In this document: in pieces, positions 1-12,800 of the stretch | Layout of the letters: every line of letters starts with the position of its first letter | Position numbering within the stretch: the stretch's first letter is position 1 | DNA from: Saccoglossus kowalevskii | Lineage: Eukaryota; Hemichordata; Enteropneusta; Harrimaniidae | Reading direction: 5' to 3' | DNA length: 54,568 nt | Assembly (NCBI RefSeq): GCF_000003605.2 | Contig: NW_003125638.1 | Location: 1-54,568, forward strand | Program-made: the position numbers and the translations under genes | Notes under the pieces: model-generated | Databases searched by the model: none | What the model was told of the DNA's origin: nothing | What the model saw: only the letters and a program-made list of their open reading frames with translations

Positions 1-860
1 TTCATCAGATGCTGGTCAAGACGCATTGCTTATATTACACTAACGTGATGTTGGTCAGAGACGCATTGCTTATATTACACTAACGTGATGTTGGTCAGAG
101 ACGCATTGCTTATATTACACTAACGTGATGGTGGTCAAAGACAAATTGCTTATATTACACTAACGTGATGGTGGTCAAAAACACATTGCTTATATTACAC
201 TGACGTGATGGTGATCAGAGACACATTGCTTATATTACACTAACGTGATGGTGGTCAAAAAAACATTGCTTATATTACACTAACGTGATGGTGGTCAAAG
301 ACACATTGCTTATATTGCACTAACGTGAAGGTGGTCAGAGACACATTGCTTATATTACACTGACGTGATGGTGGTCAAAGACACATTGCATATATTGCAC
401 TAACGTGATGGTGGTCAGTGACATATTGCTTATATTATACTACTGTGATGGTGGTCAAAGACACATTACTTATATTACACTAACGTGATGGTGGTCAAAG
501 ACACATCGCTTATATTACACTGACGTGATGGTGGTCAAAGACAAATTGCTTATATTACACTAACGTGATGGTGGTCAAAGACGCATTGCTTATATTACAC
601 TAACGTGATGGTGGTCAAAAACACATTGCTTATATTACAATAACGGTGATGGTGGTCAAAGACACATTCCTTATATTACACTAATGTGATGGTGGTCAAA
701 AAAACATTGCTTATATTACACTAACGTGATAGTGGTCGGAGACACAATGCTTATATTACACTAACGTGATGGTGGTCAAAGACACATCGCTTATATTACA
801 CTGACGTGATGCTGGTCAAGACAACATTGCATATATTACACTAACGTGATGGTGGTCAAA
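1..860 (+). repeat. B-type satellite block 1 (left edge of window)
   Basis: This block has B dialect markers: GACGCATT, GATGTTGGTCAGAG, GACAAATT, ACATCGC and GTGAAGGTGGTCAGAG. The first ten bases (TTCATCAGAT) fit the monomer poorly, and the first unit lacks one A in CAAAG, so the left end may be a ragged read or contig edge. A one-base insertion (TAACGGTGAT at 641) followed by ATTCCTTATATT is shared with 23,013, which marks a duplicated segment. Near 818-832 a compensating pair of indels (CAAGACAACATTGCATAT) lies close to the change into A-type units at about 860-890. Confidence 0.75.
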
Positions 861-1844
861 GACTCATTGCTTATATTACACTAACGCGATGATGGTCAAA
901 TACACATTGGTTATATTACACTAACGTGATGGTTGTCAAAGACACATTGCTTATATTATAGTGAAGTGATGGTGGTCAAAAACACATTGCTTATATTACA
1001 CTAACGTGATGATGGTCAAAGACACATTGCTTATATTACACTAACTTGATGGTGGTCAAAGACACATTGCTTTTATTACACTAACGTGATGATGGTCAAA
1101 GACACATTGCTTATATTACACTCAAGTGGTGGTGGTCAAAGACACATTGCTTATATTACACTGACGTGATGGTAGTCAGAAACACATTGCTTATATTACA
1201 CTGACGTGATGGTGGTCAAAAACACATTGCTCATATTACACTAACGTGATGGTGGTCAAAGACACATTGTTTATATTGCACTAACGTGATGATGGTCAAA
1301 GACACATTGCTTATATTACACTAACGTGACGGTGGTCAAAAACACATTGATTAAATTACACTGACGTGATGGTGGTCAGAGACACATTGCTTATATTACA
1401 CTAACGTGATGGTGGTCAAAGACACATTGCTTATATTACACTAACGTGATGGTGGTCAAAGTCACATTGCTTATATTACACCAACGTGATGGTGGTCAAA
1501 GACACATTGCTTATATTGCACTAACGTGATGGTGGTCAAAGACACATTGCTTATATTACACTAACGTGATGGTAGTCAAAGACACATTGCTTATATTACA
1601 CTAACGTGATGGTGGTCAAAAACACATTGCTTATATTACACTAACGTGATGGTGGTCAAAGACACATTGCTTATATTACACTAACGTGATGGTGGTCAAA
1701 GACACATTGCTTATATTACACTAACGTGATGATGGTCAAAGACACATTGCTTATATTACACTAACGTGATGGTGGTCAAAGACACATTGCTTATATTACA
1801 CTAACGTGATGGTGGTCAACGACACATTGCTTATATTACACTAA

Positions 1845-2130
1845 CGTGATGTTGGTCAGAGACACATTGCTTATATTACACTAACGTGATGGTGGTCAAA
1901 GACACATTGCTTATATTACACTAACGTGATGGTGGTCAAAGACACATTGCTTATATTACACTAACGTGATGGTGGTCAAAGACGCATTGCTTATATTACA
2001 CTAACGTGATGTTGGTCAAAGACACATTGCTTATATTACACTAACGTGATGCTGGTCAAAGACGCATTGCTTATATTACACTAACGTGATGCTGGTCAGA
2101 GACGCATTGCTTATATTACACTAACGTGAT
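1845..2130 (+). repeat. B-like patch inside A block 1
   Basis: About seven monomers carry GATGTTGGTCAGAG, GACGCATT and GATGCTGG, which are otherwise typical of B blocks, with normal A units on both sides. This looks like a short gene-conversion or exchange tract. Confidence 0.55.
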
Positions 2131-2400
2131 GGTGGTCAAAGACACATTGCTTATATTACACTAACGTGATGGTGGTCAAAAACACATTGCTTATATTACA
2201 CTAACGTGATGATGGTCTAAGACACATTGCTTATATTACACTATCGTGATGGTGGTCAAAGACACATTGCTTATATTACACTAACGTGATGATGGTCAAA
2301 GACACATTGCTTATATTACACTAACGTGATGGTGGTCAAAGACACATTGCTTTTATTACACTAACGTGATGATGGTCAAAGACACATTGCTTATATTACA

Positions 2401-2960
2401 CTCAAGTGGTGGTGGTCAAAGACACATTGCTTATATTACACTGACGTGATGGTAGTCAGAAACACATTGCTTATATTACACTAACGTGATGGTGGTCAAA
2501 AACACATTGCTTATATTACACTAACGTGACGGTGGTCAAAGACACATTGCTTATATTGCACTAACGTGATGATGGTCAAAGACTCATTGCTTATATTACA
2601 CTAACGTGACGGTGGTCAAAAACACATTGCTTAAATTACACTGACGTGATGGTGGTCAGAGACACATTGCTTATATTACACTCAAGTGGTGGCGGTCAAA
2701 GACACATTGCTTATATTACACTGATGTGATGGTAGTCAGAAACACATTGCTTATATTACACTAACGTGATGGTGGTCAAAAACACATTGCTTATATTACA
2801 CTAACGTGACGGTGGTCAAAGACACATTGCTTATATTGCACTAACGTGATGATGGTCAAAGACTCATTGCTTATATTACACTAACGTGACGGTGGTCAAA
2901 AACACATTGCTTAAATTACACTGACGTGATGGTGGTCAGAGACACATTGCTTATATTACA
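2401..2960 (+). repeat. 280-bp (7-monomer) tandem duplication
   Basis: Positions 2401-2680 and 2681-2960 are two adjacent copies of one seven-unit set. Unit by unit the markers are: ACTCAAGTGG; CTGACG or CTGATG with TGGTAGTCAGAAAC; GTCAAAAACAC; GTGACGGTGG with TTGCAC; GATGATGG with the rare GACTCATTGC; GTGACGGTGG with GCTTAAATT; and GGTCAGAGAC. The shared rare GACTCATTGC shows recent duplication. Copies without that variant start near 1,121, 7,353 and 47,082. Confidence 0.85.
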
Positions 2961-3421
2961 CTAACGTGATGGTGGTCTAAGACACATTGCTTATATTACA
3001 CTAACGTGATGGTGGTCAAAGTCACATTGCTTATATTACACCAACGTGATGGTGGTCAAAGACACATTGCTTATATTGCACTAACGTGATGGTGGTCAAA
3101 GACACTTTGCTTATATTACACTGACGCGATGGTGGTCAAAGACACATTGCTTATATTACACTAACGTGATGGTGGTCAAAGACACATTGCTTATATTACA
3201 CTAACGTGACAGTGGTCAAAAACACATGGCTCATATTACACTGACGTGATGGTGGTCAAAAACACATTGCTTATATTACACTAACGTGATGATGGTCAAA
3301 GACACATTGCTTATATTACACTAACGTGATGGTGGTCAAAGACACATTGCTTTTATTACACTAACGTGATGATGGTCAAAGACACATTGCTTATATTACA
3401 CTAACGTGATTGTGGTCAAAG

Positions 3422-3457
3422 ACACATTATATTACACTAACGTGATGATGGTCAAAT
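3422..3457 (+). repeat. 36-bp short monomer (4-bp deletion), copy 1
   Basis: Bases GCTT (monomer positions 8-11) are missing, giving ACACATTATATTACAC. The shift is permanent, so later units start 4 bp earlier. The same deletion occurs at 5,658-5,693, exactly 2,236 bp away (56 units minus 4 bp), within matching flanking variants. The two are therefore copies of one event. Confidence 0.9.
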
Positions 3458-4264
3458 ACACATTGCTTATATTACACTAACGTGATGGTAGTCAAAGACA
3501 CATTGCTTATATTATAGTGACGTGATGGTGGTCAAAAACACATTGCTTATATTACACTAACGTGATGATGGTCAAAGACACATTGCTTATATTACACTAA
3601 CGTGATGGTGGTCAAAGACACATTGCTTTTATTACACTAACGTGATGATGGTCAAAGACACATTGCTTATATTACACTCAAGTGGTGGTGGTCAAAGACA
3701 CATTGCTTATATTACACTGACGTGATGGTAGTCAGAAACACATTGCTTATATTACACTAACGTGATGGTGGTCAAAAACACATTGCTTATATTACACTAA
3801 CGTGATGGTGGTCAAAGACACATTGCTTATATTACACTAACGTGATGGTGGTCAAAGTCACATTGCTTATATTACACCAACGTGATGGTGGTCAAAGACA
3901 CATTGCTTATATTGCACTAACGTGATGGTGGTCAAAGACACTTTGCTTATATTACACTGACGCGATGGTGGTCAAAGACACATTGCTTATATTACACTAA
4001 CGTGATGGTGGTCAAAGACGCATTGCTTATATTACACTAACGTTACAGTGGTCAAAAACACATTGCTCATATTACATTGACGTGATGGTGGTCAAAAACA
4101 CATTGCTTATATTACACTAACGTGATGATGGTCAAAGACACATTGCTTATATTACACTAACGTGATGGTGGTCAAAGACACATTGCTTTTATTACACTAA
4201 CGTGATGATGGTCAAAGACACATTGCTTATATTACACTAACGTGATTGTGGTCAAAGACACATT

Positions 4265-4560
4265 GCTTGTATTAAGCTGACGTGATGGTGGTCATAGACA
4301 CATTGCTTATATTAAACTACCATGATGGTGGTCAAAGACACGTTGCTTATATTATACTAACGGGATGGTGGTGAAAAACGCATTGCTAATATTACTCTGA
4401 CGTGATGGTGGTCATAGACACATTGCTTTTATTACACTGACATGATGGTGGTCAAAGACATATTGCTTATATTTCACTAACGTGATGGTGGTCAAAAACA
4501 CATTGCTCATATTACACTAACGTGATGGTGGTCAAAAACACATTGCTTATATTACACTAA
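4265..4560 (+). repeat. Rare-variant module (GCTTGTATTAAGC module), copy 1
   Basis: A run of unusual units: GCTTGTATTAAGCTGACG, ATTAAACTACCATG, AACGGGATGG with GTGAAAAACG, GCTAATATTACTCTG, CTGACATGATGG, and GACATATT with ATTTCAC. It reappears complete at 44,991-45,286 at a constant offset of 40,726 bp, and in parts near 24,771, 44,111 and 53,230. Here it sits just left of a B-like patch, and at 24,771 it sits at an A-to-B junction. Confidence 0.8.
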
Positions 4561-4564
4561 AGTG

Positions 4565-5200
4565 ATGGTGGTCAAAGACACATTGCTTATATTGCACTAA
4601 CGTGAAGGTGGTCAGAGACACATTGCTTATATTACACTGACGCGATGGTGGTCAAAGACACATTGCTTATATTACACTAACGTGATGGTGGTCAGAGACA
4701 CATTGCTTATATTATACTACCGTGATGGTGGTCAAAGACACATTGCTTATATTACACTAACGTGATGGTGGTCAAAGACACATCGCTTATATTACACTGA
4801 CGAGATGGTGATCAAAGACAAATTGCTTATATTACACTAACGTGATGGTGGTCAAAGACACATTGCTTATAATACACTAACGTGATGGTGGTCAAAAACA
4901 CATTGCTTATATTACACTGACGTGATGGTGGTCAAACACACGTTGCTCATATTACACTGACGTGATGTTGTTCAAAGACACATTGCTTATATTACACTAA
5001 CGTGATGGTGGTCAGAGACACATTGCTTATATTACACTAACGTGATGGTGGTCAGAGACACATTGCTTATATTACACTAACGTGATGGCGGTCAAAGACA
5101 CATTGCTTATATTGCACTAACGTGATGGTGGTCAGAGACACATCGCTTATATTACACTGACGTGATGGTGGTCAGAGACACATTGCTTATATTACACTAA
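4565..5200 (+). repeat. B-like patch inside A block 1 (GTGATCAAAG subtype)
   Basis: This patch has GTGAAGGTGGTCAGAG, ATTATACTACCG, ACATCGC, GTGATCAAAGACAAATT, GCTTATAATACAC and GTCAAACACACGTTGCTC followed by GTTGTTCAAAG. The same ordered series is found at about 16,250-16,580 and, in part, near 18,820-19,070, 23,280-23,360 and 54,361-54,568. It is a coherent B subtype embedded in A DNA. Confidence 0.75.
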
Positions 5201-6190
5201 CGTGATGGTGGTCTAAGACACATTGCTTATATTACACTAACGTGATGGTGGTCACAGTCACATTGCTTATATTACACCAACGTGATGGTGGTCAAAGACA
5301 CATTGCTTATATTGCACTAACGTGATGGTGGTCAAAGACACTTTGCTTATATTACACTGACGCGATGGTGGTCAAAGACACATTGCTTATATTACACTAA
5401 CGTGATGGTGGTCAAAGACACATTGCTTATATTACACTAACGTGACAGTGGTCAAAAACACATTGCTCATATTACACTGACGTGATGGTGGTCAAAAACA
5501 CATTGCTTATATTACACTAACGTGATGATGGTCAAAGACATATTGCTTATATTACACTAACGTGATGGTGGTCAAAGACACATTGCTTTTATTACACTAA
5601 CGTGATGATGGTCAAAGACACATTGCTTATATTACACTAACGTGATTGTGGTCAAAGACACATTATATTACACTAACGTGATGATGGTCAAATACACATT
5701 GCTTATATTACACTAACGTGATGGTAGTCAAATACACATTGCTTATATTATAGTGACGTGATGGTGGTCAAAAACACATTGCTTATATTACACTGACGTG
5801 ATGGTGGTCAGAGACACATTGCTTATATTACACTAACGTGATGGTGGTCTAAGACACATTGCTTATATTACACTAACGTGATGGTGGTCACAGTCACATT
5901 GCTTATATTACACCAACGTGATGGTGGTCAAAGACACATTGCTTATATTGCACTAACGTGATGGTGGTCAAAGACACTTTGCTTATATTACACTGACGCG
6001 ATGGTGGTCAAAGACACATTGCTTATATTACACTAACGTGATGGTGGTCAAAGACACATTGCTTATATTACACTAACGTGACAGTGGTCAAAAACACATT
6101 GCTCATATTACACTGACGTGATGGTGGTCAAAAACACATTGCTTATATTACACTAACGTGATGATGGTCAAAGACATATTGCTTATATTA
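5161..6190 (+). repeat. 636-bp near-tandem duplication
   Basis: The series beginning at 5,161 (GGTCAGAGAC, GTCTAAGAC, then the unique GTCACAGTCACATT at 5,251) is repeated beginning at 5,797 (unique marker again at 5,887), an offset of exactly 636 bp. That equals 16 units minus the 4 bp lost in the 36-bp monomer that lies inside the first copy. Similarity runs about 400 bp into the second copy, through the rare GACATATTGC, then fades. Confidence 0.85.
5658..5693 (+). repeat. 36-bp short monomer, copy 2
   Basis: It has the same loss of GCTT as 3,422-3,457 and the same neighbours (GTGATTGTGG before, GATGATGGTCAAATAC after). It was inherited by segmental duplication and not by an independent deletion. 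Confidence 0.9.
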
Positions 6191-6239
6191 CACTAACGTG
6201 ATGATGGTCAAAGACACATTGCTTATATTACACTAACGT

Positions 6240-7100
6240 GATGGTAGTCAAAGAAACATTGCTTATATTAGACTAACGTGATGATGGTCAAAGATACATT
6301 GTTTAAATTGCACTGACGTGATGGTGGTCAAAGACACGCTGCTTATGTTACACTAACATGATAGTGGTCAAAGACACATTGCTTTTATTACATATACGTG
6401 ATAGTGGTCAAAAACACATTGCTTATATTACACTAACGTGATGATGGTCAAAGACACATTGCTTATATTACACTAACGTGATGGTGGGCAAAAACACATT
6501 GCTTTTATTACACTAACGTGATGATGGTCAAAGACACATTGCTTATATTACACTCAAGTGGTGGCGGTCAAAGACCCATTGCTTATATTACACTAACCTG
6601 ATGGTGGTCAAAGACACTTTGCTTATATTACGCTAACGTGACAGTGGTCAAAAACACGTTGCTCATATTACACTGACCATGATGATGGTCAAAAATACAT
6701 TGTTTAAATTGCACTGACGTGATGGTGGTCAAAGACACATTGCTTATATTACACTAACGTGATGATGGTCAAAGACACATTGCTTATATTACACTAACGT
6801 GATGGTGGTCAAAGACACATTGCTTTTATTACACTAACGTGATGATGGTCAAAGACACATTGCTTATATTACACTCAAGTGGTGGTGGTCAAAGACACAT
6901 TTCTTATATTACACTGACGTGATGGTAGTCAGAAACACATTGCTTATATTACACTAACGTGATGGTGGTCAAAAACACATTGCTTATATTACACCAACGT
7001 CATGGTGGTCAAAGACACATTGCTTATATTACACCAACGTGATGGTGGTCAAAGACACATTGCTTATATTACACTAACGTGATGATGGTCAAATACACAT
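6240..7100 (+). repeat. Segment duplicated at 17,330-17,870 and partly at 51,440-51,900
   Basis: It shares private variants with the distant copy: GATACATTGTTTAAATTG, GACACGCTGCTTATGTT, ACATATACGTGATAG, ACATTTCTTATATT and CCAACGTCATGG. The offset is 11,090 bp at the left end and 10,770 bp at the right, so this copy carries 320 bp (8 units) more. That matches the spacing of its two ACTCAAGTGG units at 6,553 and 6,873. The third partial copy is near 51,440-51,900. Confidence 0.8.
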
Positions 7101-9030
7101 TGCTTATATTACACTAACGTGATGGTAGTCAAAGACACATTGCTTATATTACACTAACGTGATGATGGTCAAAGACACATTGCTTATATTATACTGACGT
7201 GATGGTGGTCAAAAACACATTGCTTATATTACACTAACGGGATGATGGTCAAAGACACATTGCTTATATTACACTAAAGTGATGATGGTCAAAGACACAT
7301 TGCTTTTATTACACTAACGTGATGATGGTCAAAGACACATTGCTTATATTACACTCAAGTGGTGGTGGTCAAAGACACATTGCTTATATTACACTGACGT
7401 GATGGTAGTCAGAAACACATTGCTTATATTACACTAACGTGATGGTGGTCAAAAACACATTGCTTATATTACACTAACGTGACGGTGGTCAAAGACACAT
7501 TGCTTATATTGCACTAACGTGATGATGGTCAAAGACACATTGCTTATATTACACTAACGTGACGGTGGTCAAAAACACATTGCTTAAATTACACTGACTT
7601 GATGGTGGTCAGAGACACATTGCTTATATTACACTAACGTGATGGTGGTCTAAGACACATTGCTTATATTACACTAACGTGATTGTGGTCAAAGTCACAT
7701 TGCTTATATTACACCAACGTGATGGTGGTCAAGGACACATTGCTTATATTGCACTAACGTGATGGTGGTCAAAGACACTTTGCTTATATTACACTGACGC
7801 GATGGTGGTCAAAGACACATTGCTTATATTACACTAACGTGATGGTGGTCAAAGACACATTGCTTATATTACACTAACGTGACAGTGGTCAAAAACACAT
7901 TGCTCATATTACACTGACGTGATGGTGGTCAAAGACACATTGCTTACATTACACTAACGTGATGGTAGTCAAAGACACATTGCTTATATTACACTAACGT
8001 GATGGTGGTCAAAGACACATTGCTTATATTATACTAACGTGATGATGGTCAAAGACACATTGCTTATATTACACTAACGTGATGGTGGTCAAAGACACAT
8101 TGCTTATATTACACTAACGTGATGGTGGTCAAAGACACATTGCTTATATTACACTAACGGGACGGTGGTCAAAAACACATTGCTTATATTACACCAACGT
8201 GATGGTGGTCAAAGACACATTGCTTATATTACACTAACGTGATGATGGTCAAAAACACATTGCTTATATTACACTAACGTGATAGTGGTCTAAGACACAT
8301 TGCTTATATTACACTAACGTGATGGTGGTCAAAGACACATTGCTTATATTACACCAACGTGATGGTGGTCAAAAACACATTGCTTATATTACACAAACGT
8401 GATTATGGTCAAAGACACATTGCTTATATTACACTAACGTGATGATGGTCAAAGCCACATTGCTTATATTACACTAACGTGATGGTGGTCAAAGACACAT
8501 TGCTCATATTACACTGACGTGATGGAGGTCAAAGGCACGTTGCTTACATTACACTAACGTGACGGCGGTCAAAAACACATTGCTTAAATTACACTGACGT
8601 GATGGTGGTCAGAGACACATTGCTTATATTACACTAACGTGATGGTTGTCTAAGACACATTGCTTATATTACACTAACGTGATGGTGGTCAAAGACACAT
8701 TGCTTATATTACACCAACGTGATGGTGGTCAAAAACACATTGCTTATATTACACTAACGTGATGGTGGTCAAAGACACTTTGCTTATATTACACCAACGT
8801 GATGGTGGTCAAAAACACATTGCTTATATTACACAAACGTGATTATGGTCAAAGACACATTGCTTATATTACACTAACGTGATAGTGGTCTAAGACACAT
8901 TGCTTATATTACACTAACGTGATGGTGGTCAAAGACACATTGCTTATATTACACTAACGTGATGGTGGTCAAAGACACATTGCTCATATTACACTAACGT
9001 GATGGTGGTCAAAAACACATTGCTTATATT

Positions 9031-9480
9031 ACACTGACGTCATGGTGGTCAAAGACACGTTGTTTATATTACACTAACGTGACGGTGGTCAACAACACAT
9101 TGCTTATATTACACCAACGTGATGGTGGTCAAAGACACATTGCTTATATTACACCAATGTGATGGTGGTCAAAGACACATTGCTTATATTACACCAACGT
9201 GATGGTGGTCAAAGACACATTGCTTATATTACACTAACGTGATGATGGTCAAAGACACATTGCTTATATTACACCAACGTGATGGTGGTCAAAAACACAT
9301 TGCTTATATTACACTGACGTCATGGTGGTCAAAGACACGTTGCTTATATTACACTAACGTGACGGTGGTCAAAAACACATTGCTTATATTACACCAACGT
9401 GATGGTGGTCAAAGACACATTGCTTATATTACACCAATGTGATGGTGGTCAAAGACACATTGCTTATATTACACCAACGT
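9031..9480 (+). repeat. 280-bp tandem duplication with CCAATG and GACGTCATGG markers
   Basis: ACACTGACGTCATGG occurs at 9,031 and 9,311, and ACACCAATGTGATGG at 9,151 and 9,431, each 280 bp (7 units) apart. The same series at about 30,990-31,200 has a single copy: the offset is 21,990 bp to the left copy and 21,710 bp beyond it. The extra seven units here are therefore a local gain, or a loss at 31 kb. The open frame 9,239-9,442 lies in this segment (see rejected items). Confidence 0.85.
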
Positions 9481-9829
9481 GATGGTGGTCAAAGACACAT
9501 TGCTTATATTACACTAACGTGATGATGGTCAAATACACATTGCTTATATTACACTAACGTGATGGTAGTCAAAGACACATTGCTTATATTACACTAACGT
9601 GATGATGGTCAAAGACACATTGCTTATATTACACTAACGTGATGGTGGTCAAAGAAACATTGCTTTTATTACACTAACGTGATGATGGTCAAAGACACAT
9701 TGCTTATATTACACTCAAGTGGTGGTGGTCAAAGACACATTGCTTATATTACACTGACGTGATGGTAGTCAGAAACACATTGCTCATATTACACTAACGT
9801 GATGGTGGTCCAAAACACATTGCTTATAT

Positions 9830-12800
9830 TAACACTGACGTCATGGTCGTCAAAAAAACATTGCTTATATTACACTAACGTGATGGTGGTCAAAGACACA
9901 TTGCTTTTATTGCACTAACGTGAAGGTGGTCAGAGACACATTGCTTATATTACACTGACGTAATGGTGGTCAAAGACACATTGCTTATATTGCACTAACG
10001 TGATGGTGGTCAGAGACATATTGCTTTTATTACACTAACGTGATGTTGGTTAGAGACACATTGCTTATATTACACTAACGTGATGCTGGTCAAAGACGCA
10101 TTGTTTATAATTACACTAACCTGATGCTGGTCAAAGACACATTGCTTATATTGCACTAACGTGATGGTGGTCAGAGACACATTCCTTATATTATACTACC
10201 GTGATGGTGGTCAAAGACGCATTGCTTATATTACATTAACGTGATGGTGGTCAAAAACACATTGCTTATATTACAATAACGTGATGGTGGTCAAAGACAC
10301 ATTACTTATATTGCACTAACGTGATGGTGGTCAGAGACACATTGCTTATATTAACACTAACGTGATTTTGGTTAGAGACACATTGCTTATATTACACTAA
10401 CGTGATGTTGGTCAAGACGCATTGCTTATATACACTAACGTGATGGTGGTCAAAGACGCATTGCTTATATTACACTAACGTGATGTTGGTCAGAGACGCA
10501 TTGCTTATATTACACTAATCGTGAATGTGGTCAGAGACATATTGCTTATATTATACTACCGTGATGGCGGTCAAAGACACATTACTTTATATTACACTAA
10601 CGTGATGGTGGTCAAAGACACATCGCTTATATTACACTGACGTGATGGTGGTCAAAGACAAATTGCTTATATTACACTAACGTGATGGTGGTCAAAGACT
10701 CATTGCCTTTATTACATTAACGTGATGGTGGTCAAAAACACATTGCTTATATTACAATAACGTGATGGTGGTCAAAGACACATTACTTATATTGCACTAA
10801 CGTGATGGTGGTCAGAGACACATTGCTTATATTACACTAACGCGATGCTGGTCAAAGACGCATTGTTTATAATTACACTAACGTGATGTTGGTCATAGAC
10901 GCATTGCTTATATTACACTAACGTGATGGTGGTCAAAGATGCATTGCTTATATTACACTAACGTGATGTTGGTCAGAGACACATTGCTTATATTACACTA
11001 ACGTGATGGTGGTCAAAGACAAATTGCTTATATTACACTAACGTGATGGTGGTCAAAAACACATTGCTTATATTACACTGACGTGATGGTGGTCAAAGAC
11101 ACATTGCTTATATTACACTAACGTGATGGTGGTCAAAAAACATTGCTTATATTACACTAACGTGATGGTGGTCAAAGACACATTGCTTTTATTGCACTAA
11201 CGTGAAGGTGGTCAGAGACATATTGCTTATATTACACTGACGTGATGGTGGTCAAAGACACATTGCTTATATTGCACTAACGTGATGGTGGTCAGAGACA
11301 TATTGCTTATATTACACTAACGTGATGTTGGTTAGATACACATTGCTTATATTACACTAACGTGATGCTGGTCAAAGACGCATTGTTTATAATTACACTA
11401 ACGTGATGCTGGTCAAAGACAAATTGCTTATATTACACTGACGTGATGGTGCTCAAAGACACATTGCTTATATTACACTAACGTGATGTTGGTCAGAGTC
11501 GCATTGCTTATATTACACTAACGTGATGGTGGTCAAAGACAAATTGCTTATATTACACTAACGTGATGGTGGTCAAAAACACATTGCTTATATTACACTG
11601 ACGTGATGGTGGTCAGAGACACATTGCTTATATTACACTAACGTGATGGTGGTCAAAAAAACATTGCTTATATTACACTAACGTGATGGGGGTCAAAGAC
11701 ACATTGCTGTTATTGCACTAACGTGAAGGTGGTCAGAGACACATTGCTTATATTACACTGACGTGATGGTGGTCAAAGACACATTGCTTATATTGCACTA
11801 ACGTGATGGAGGTCAGAGACACATTGCTTATATTACACTAACGTGATGTTGGTTAGAGACACATTGATTATATTACACTAACGTGATGCTGGTCAAAGAT
11901 GCATTGTTTATAATTACACTAACGTGATGTTGGTCATAGACGCATTGCTTATATTATACTACCGTGATGGTGGTCAAAGACACATTACTTATATTACACT
12001 AACGTGATGGTGGTCAAAGACACATCGCTTATATTACACCGACGTGATGGTGGTCAAAGACAAATTGCTTATATTACACTAACGTGATGGTGGTCAAAGA
12101 CGCATTGCTTATATTACACTAACGTGATGGTGGTCAAAAACACATTGCTTATATTACACTATCGTGATGCTGGTCAAAGATAAATTACTTATATTGCACT
12201 GACGTGATGGTGGTCAGAGACACATTACTTATATTACACTAACGTGATGTTGGTTAGAGACACATTGCTTATATTACACTAACGTGATGCTGGTCAAAGA
12301 CGCATTGCTTATATTACACTAACGTGATGTTGGTCAGAGACGCATTGCTTATATTACACTAAAGTAATGTTGGTCAGAGACACATTGCTTATATTACACT
12401 AACGTGATGCTGGTCAAAGACGCATTGCTTATATTACACTAACGTGATGTTGGTCAGAGACGCATTGCTTATATTACACTGACGTGATGGTGGTCAGAGA
12501 CACATTGCTTATATTACACTAACGTGATGGTGGTCAAAAAAACATTGCTTATATTACACTAACGTGATGATTGTCAAAGACACAATGCTTATATTGCACT
12601 AACGTGAAGGTGGTCAGAGACACATTGCTTATATTACACTAACGTGATGCTGGTCAAAGACGCATTGCTTATATTACACTAACGTGATGTTGGTCAGAGA
12701 CGCATTGCTTATATTACACTAACGTGATGGTGGTCAAAGACGCATTGCTTATATTACACTAACGTGATGCTGGTCAAAGACGCATTGCTTATATTACACT

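Larger units (their letters stand above)
860..9830 (+). repeat. A-type satellite block 1
   Basis: About 9 kb is dominated by A dialect monomers: GATGATGGTC, TGGTAGTCAGAAACAC, ACTCAAGTGGTGG, ACACCAACG, GTGACGGTGG and GTGACAGTGG with GCTCATATT. Register is very stable. Apart from two 36-bp monomers and a one-base gain at about 6,677 (CTGACCATGATG), almost no net indels occur until 9,831. A recurring run of seven or so units reads: GTCTAAGAC, AAAGTCACATT, TTGCACTAACG, ACACTTTGC with CTGACGCG, a plain unit, then GTGACAGTGG with GCTCATATT. Copies of this run lie near 2,960-3,240, 3,800-4,080, 5,200-5,480, 5,850-6,120 and 7,640-7,920. Two B-like patches interrupt the block (listed separately). Confidence 0.8.

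Noticed and set aside
1-10. TTCATCA at the start mirrored by TGATGA at the end of the window, suggesting a terminal inverted repeat
   Set aside because: Six matching bases are easily a chance effect. Both ends are truncated satellite units, and the end motif can arise from GTCAATGATG-like variants of the monomer.
11-20. TATA-like TTATATTA in every monomer as a promoter
   Set aside because: It is an A+T-rich part of the unit repeated about 1,360 times with no initiator or downstream gene. Satellite transcription is possible, but nothing here supports a specific promoter.
9239-9442. 67-codon open frame starting at GTG
   Set aside because: It is only satellite sequence. It stays open because CCAACG units remove the TAA and GTCATGG or GTGACGG units remove or move the TGA as the 40-bp period rotates the frame. 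The product is a mixture of the three reading phases of the monomer, there is no ribosome binding site or gene context, and it ends at the CCAATGTGA variant.
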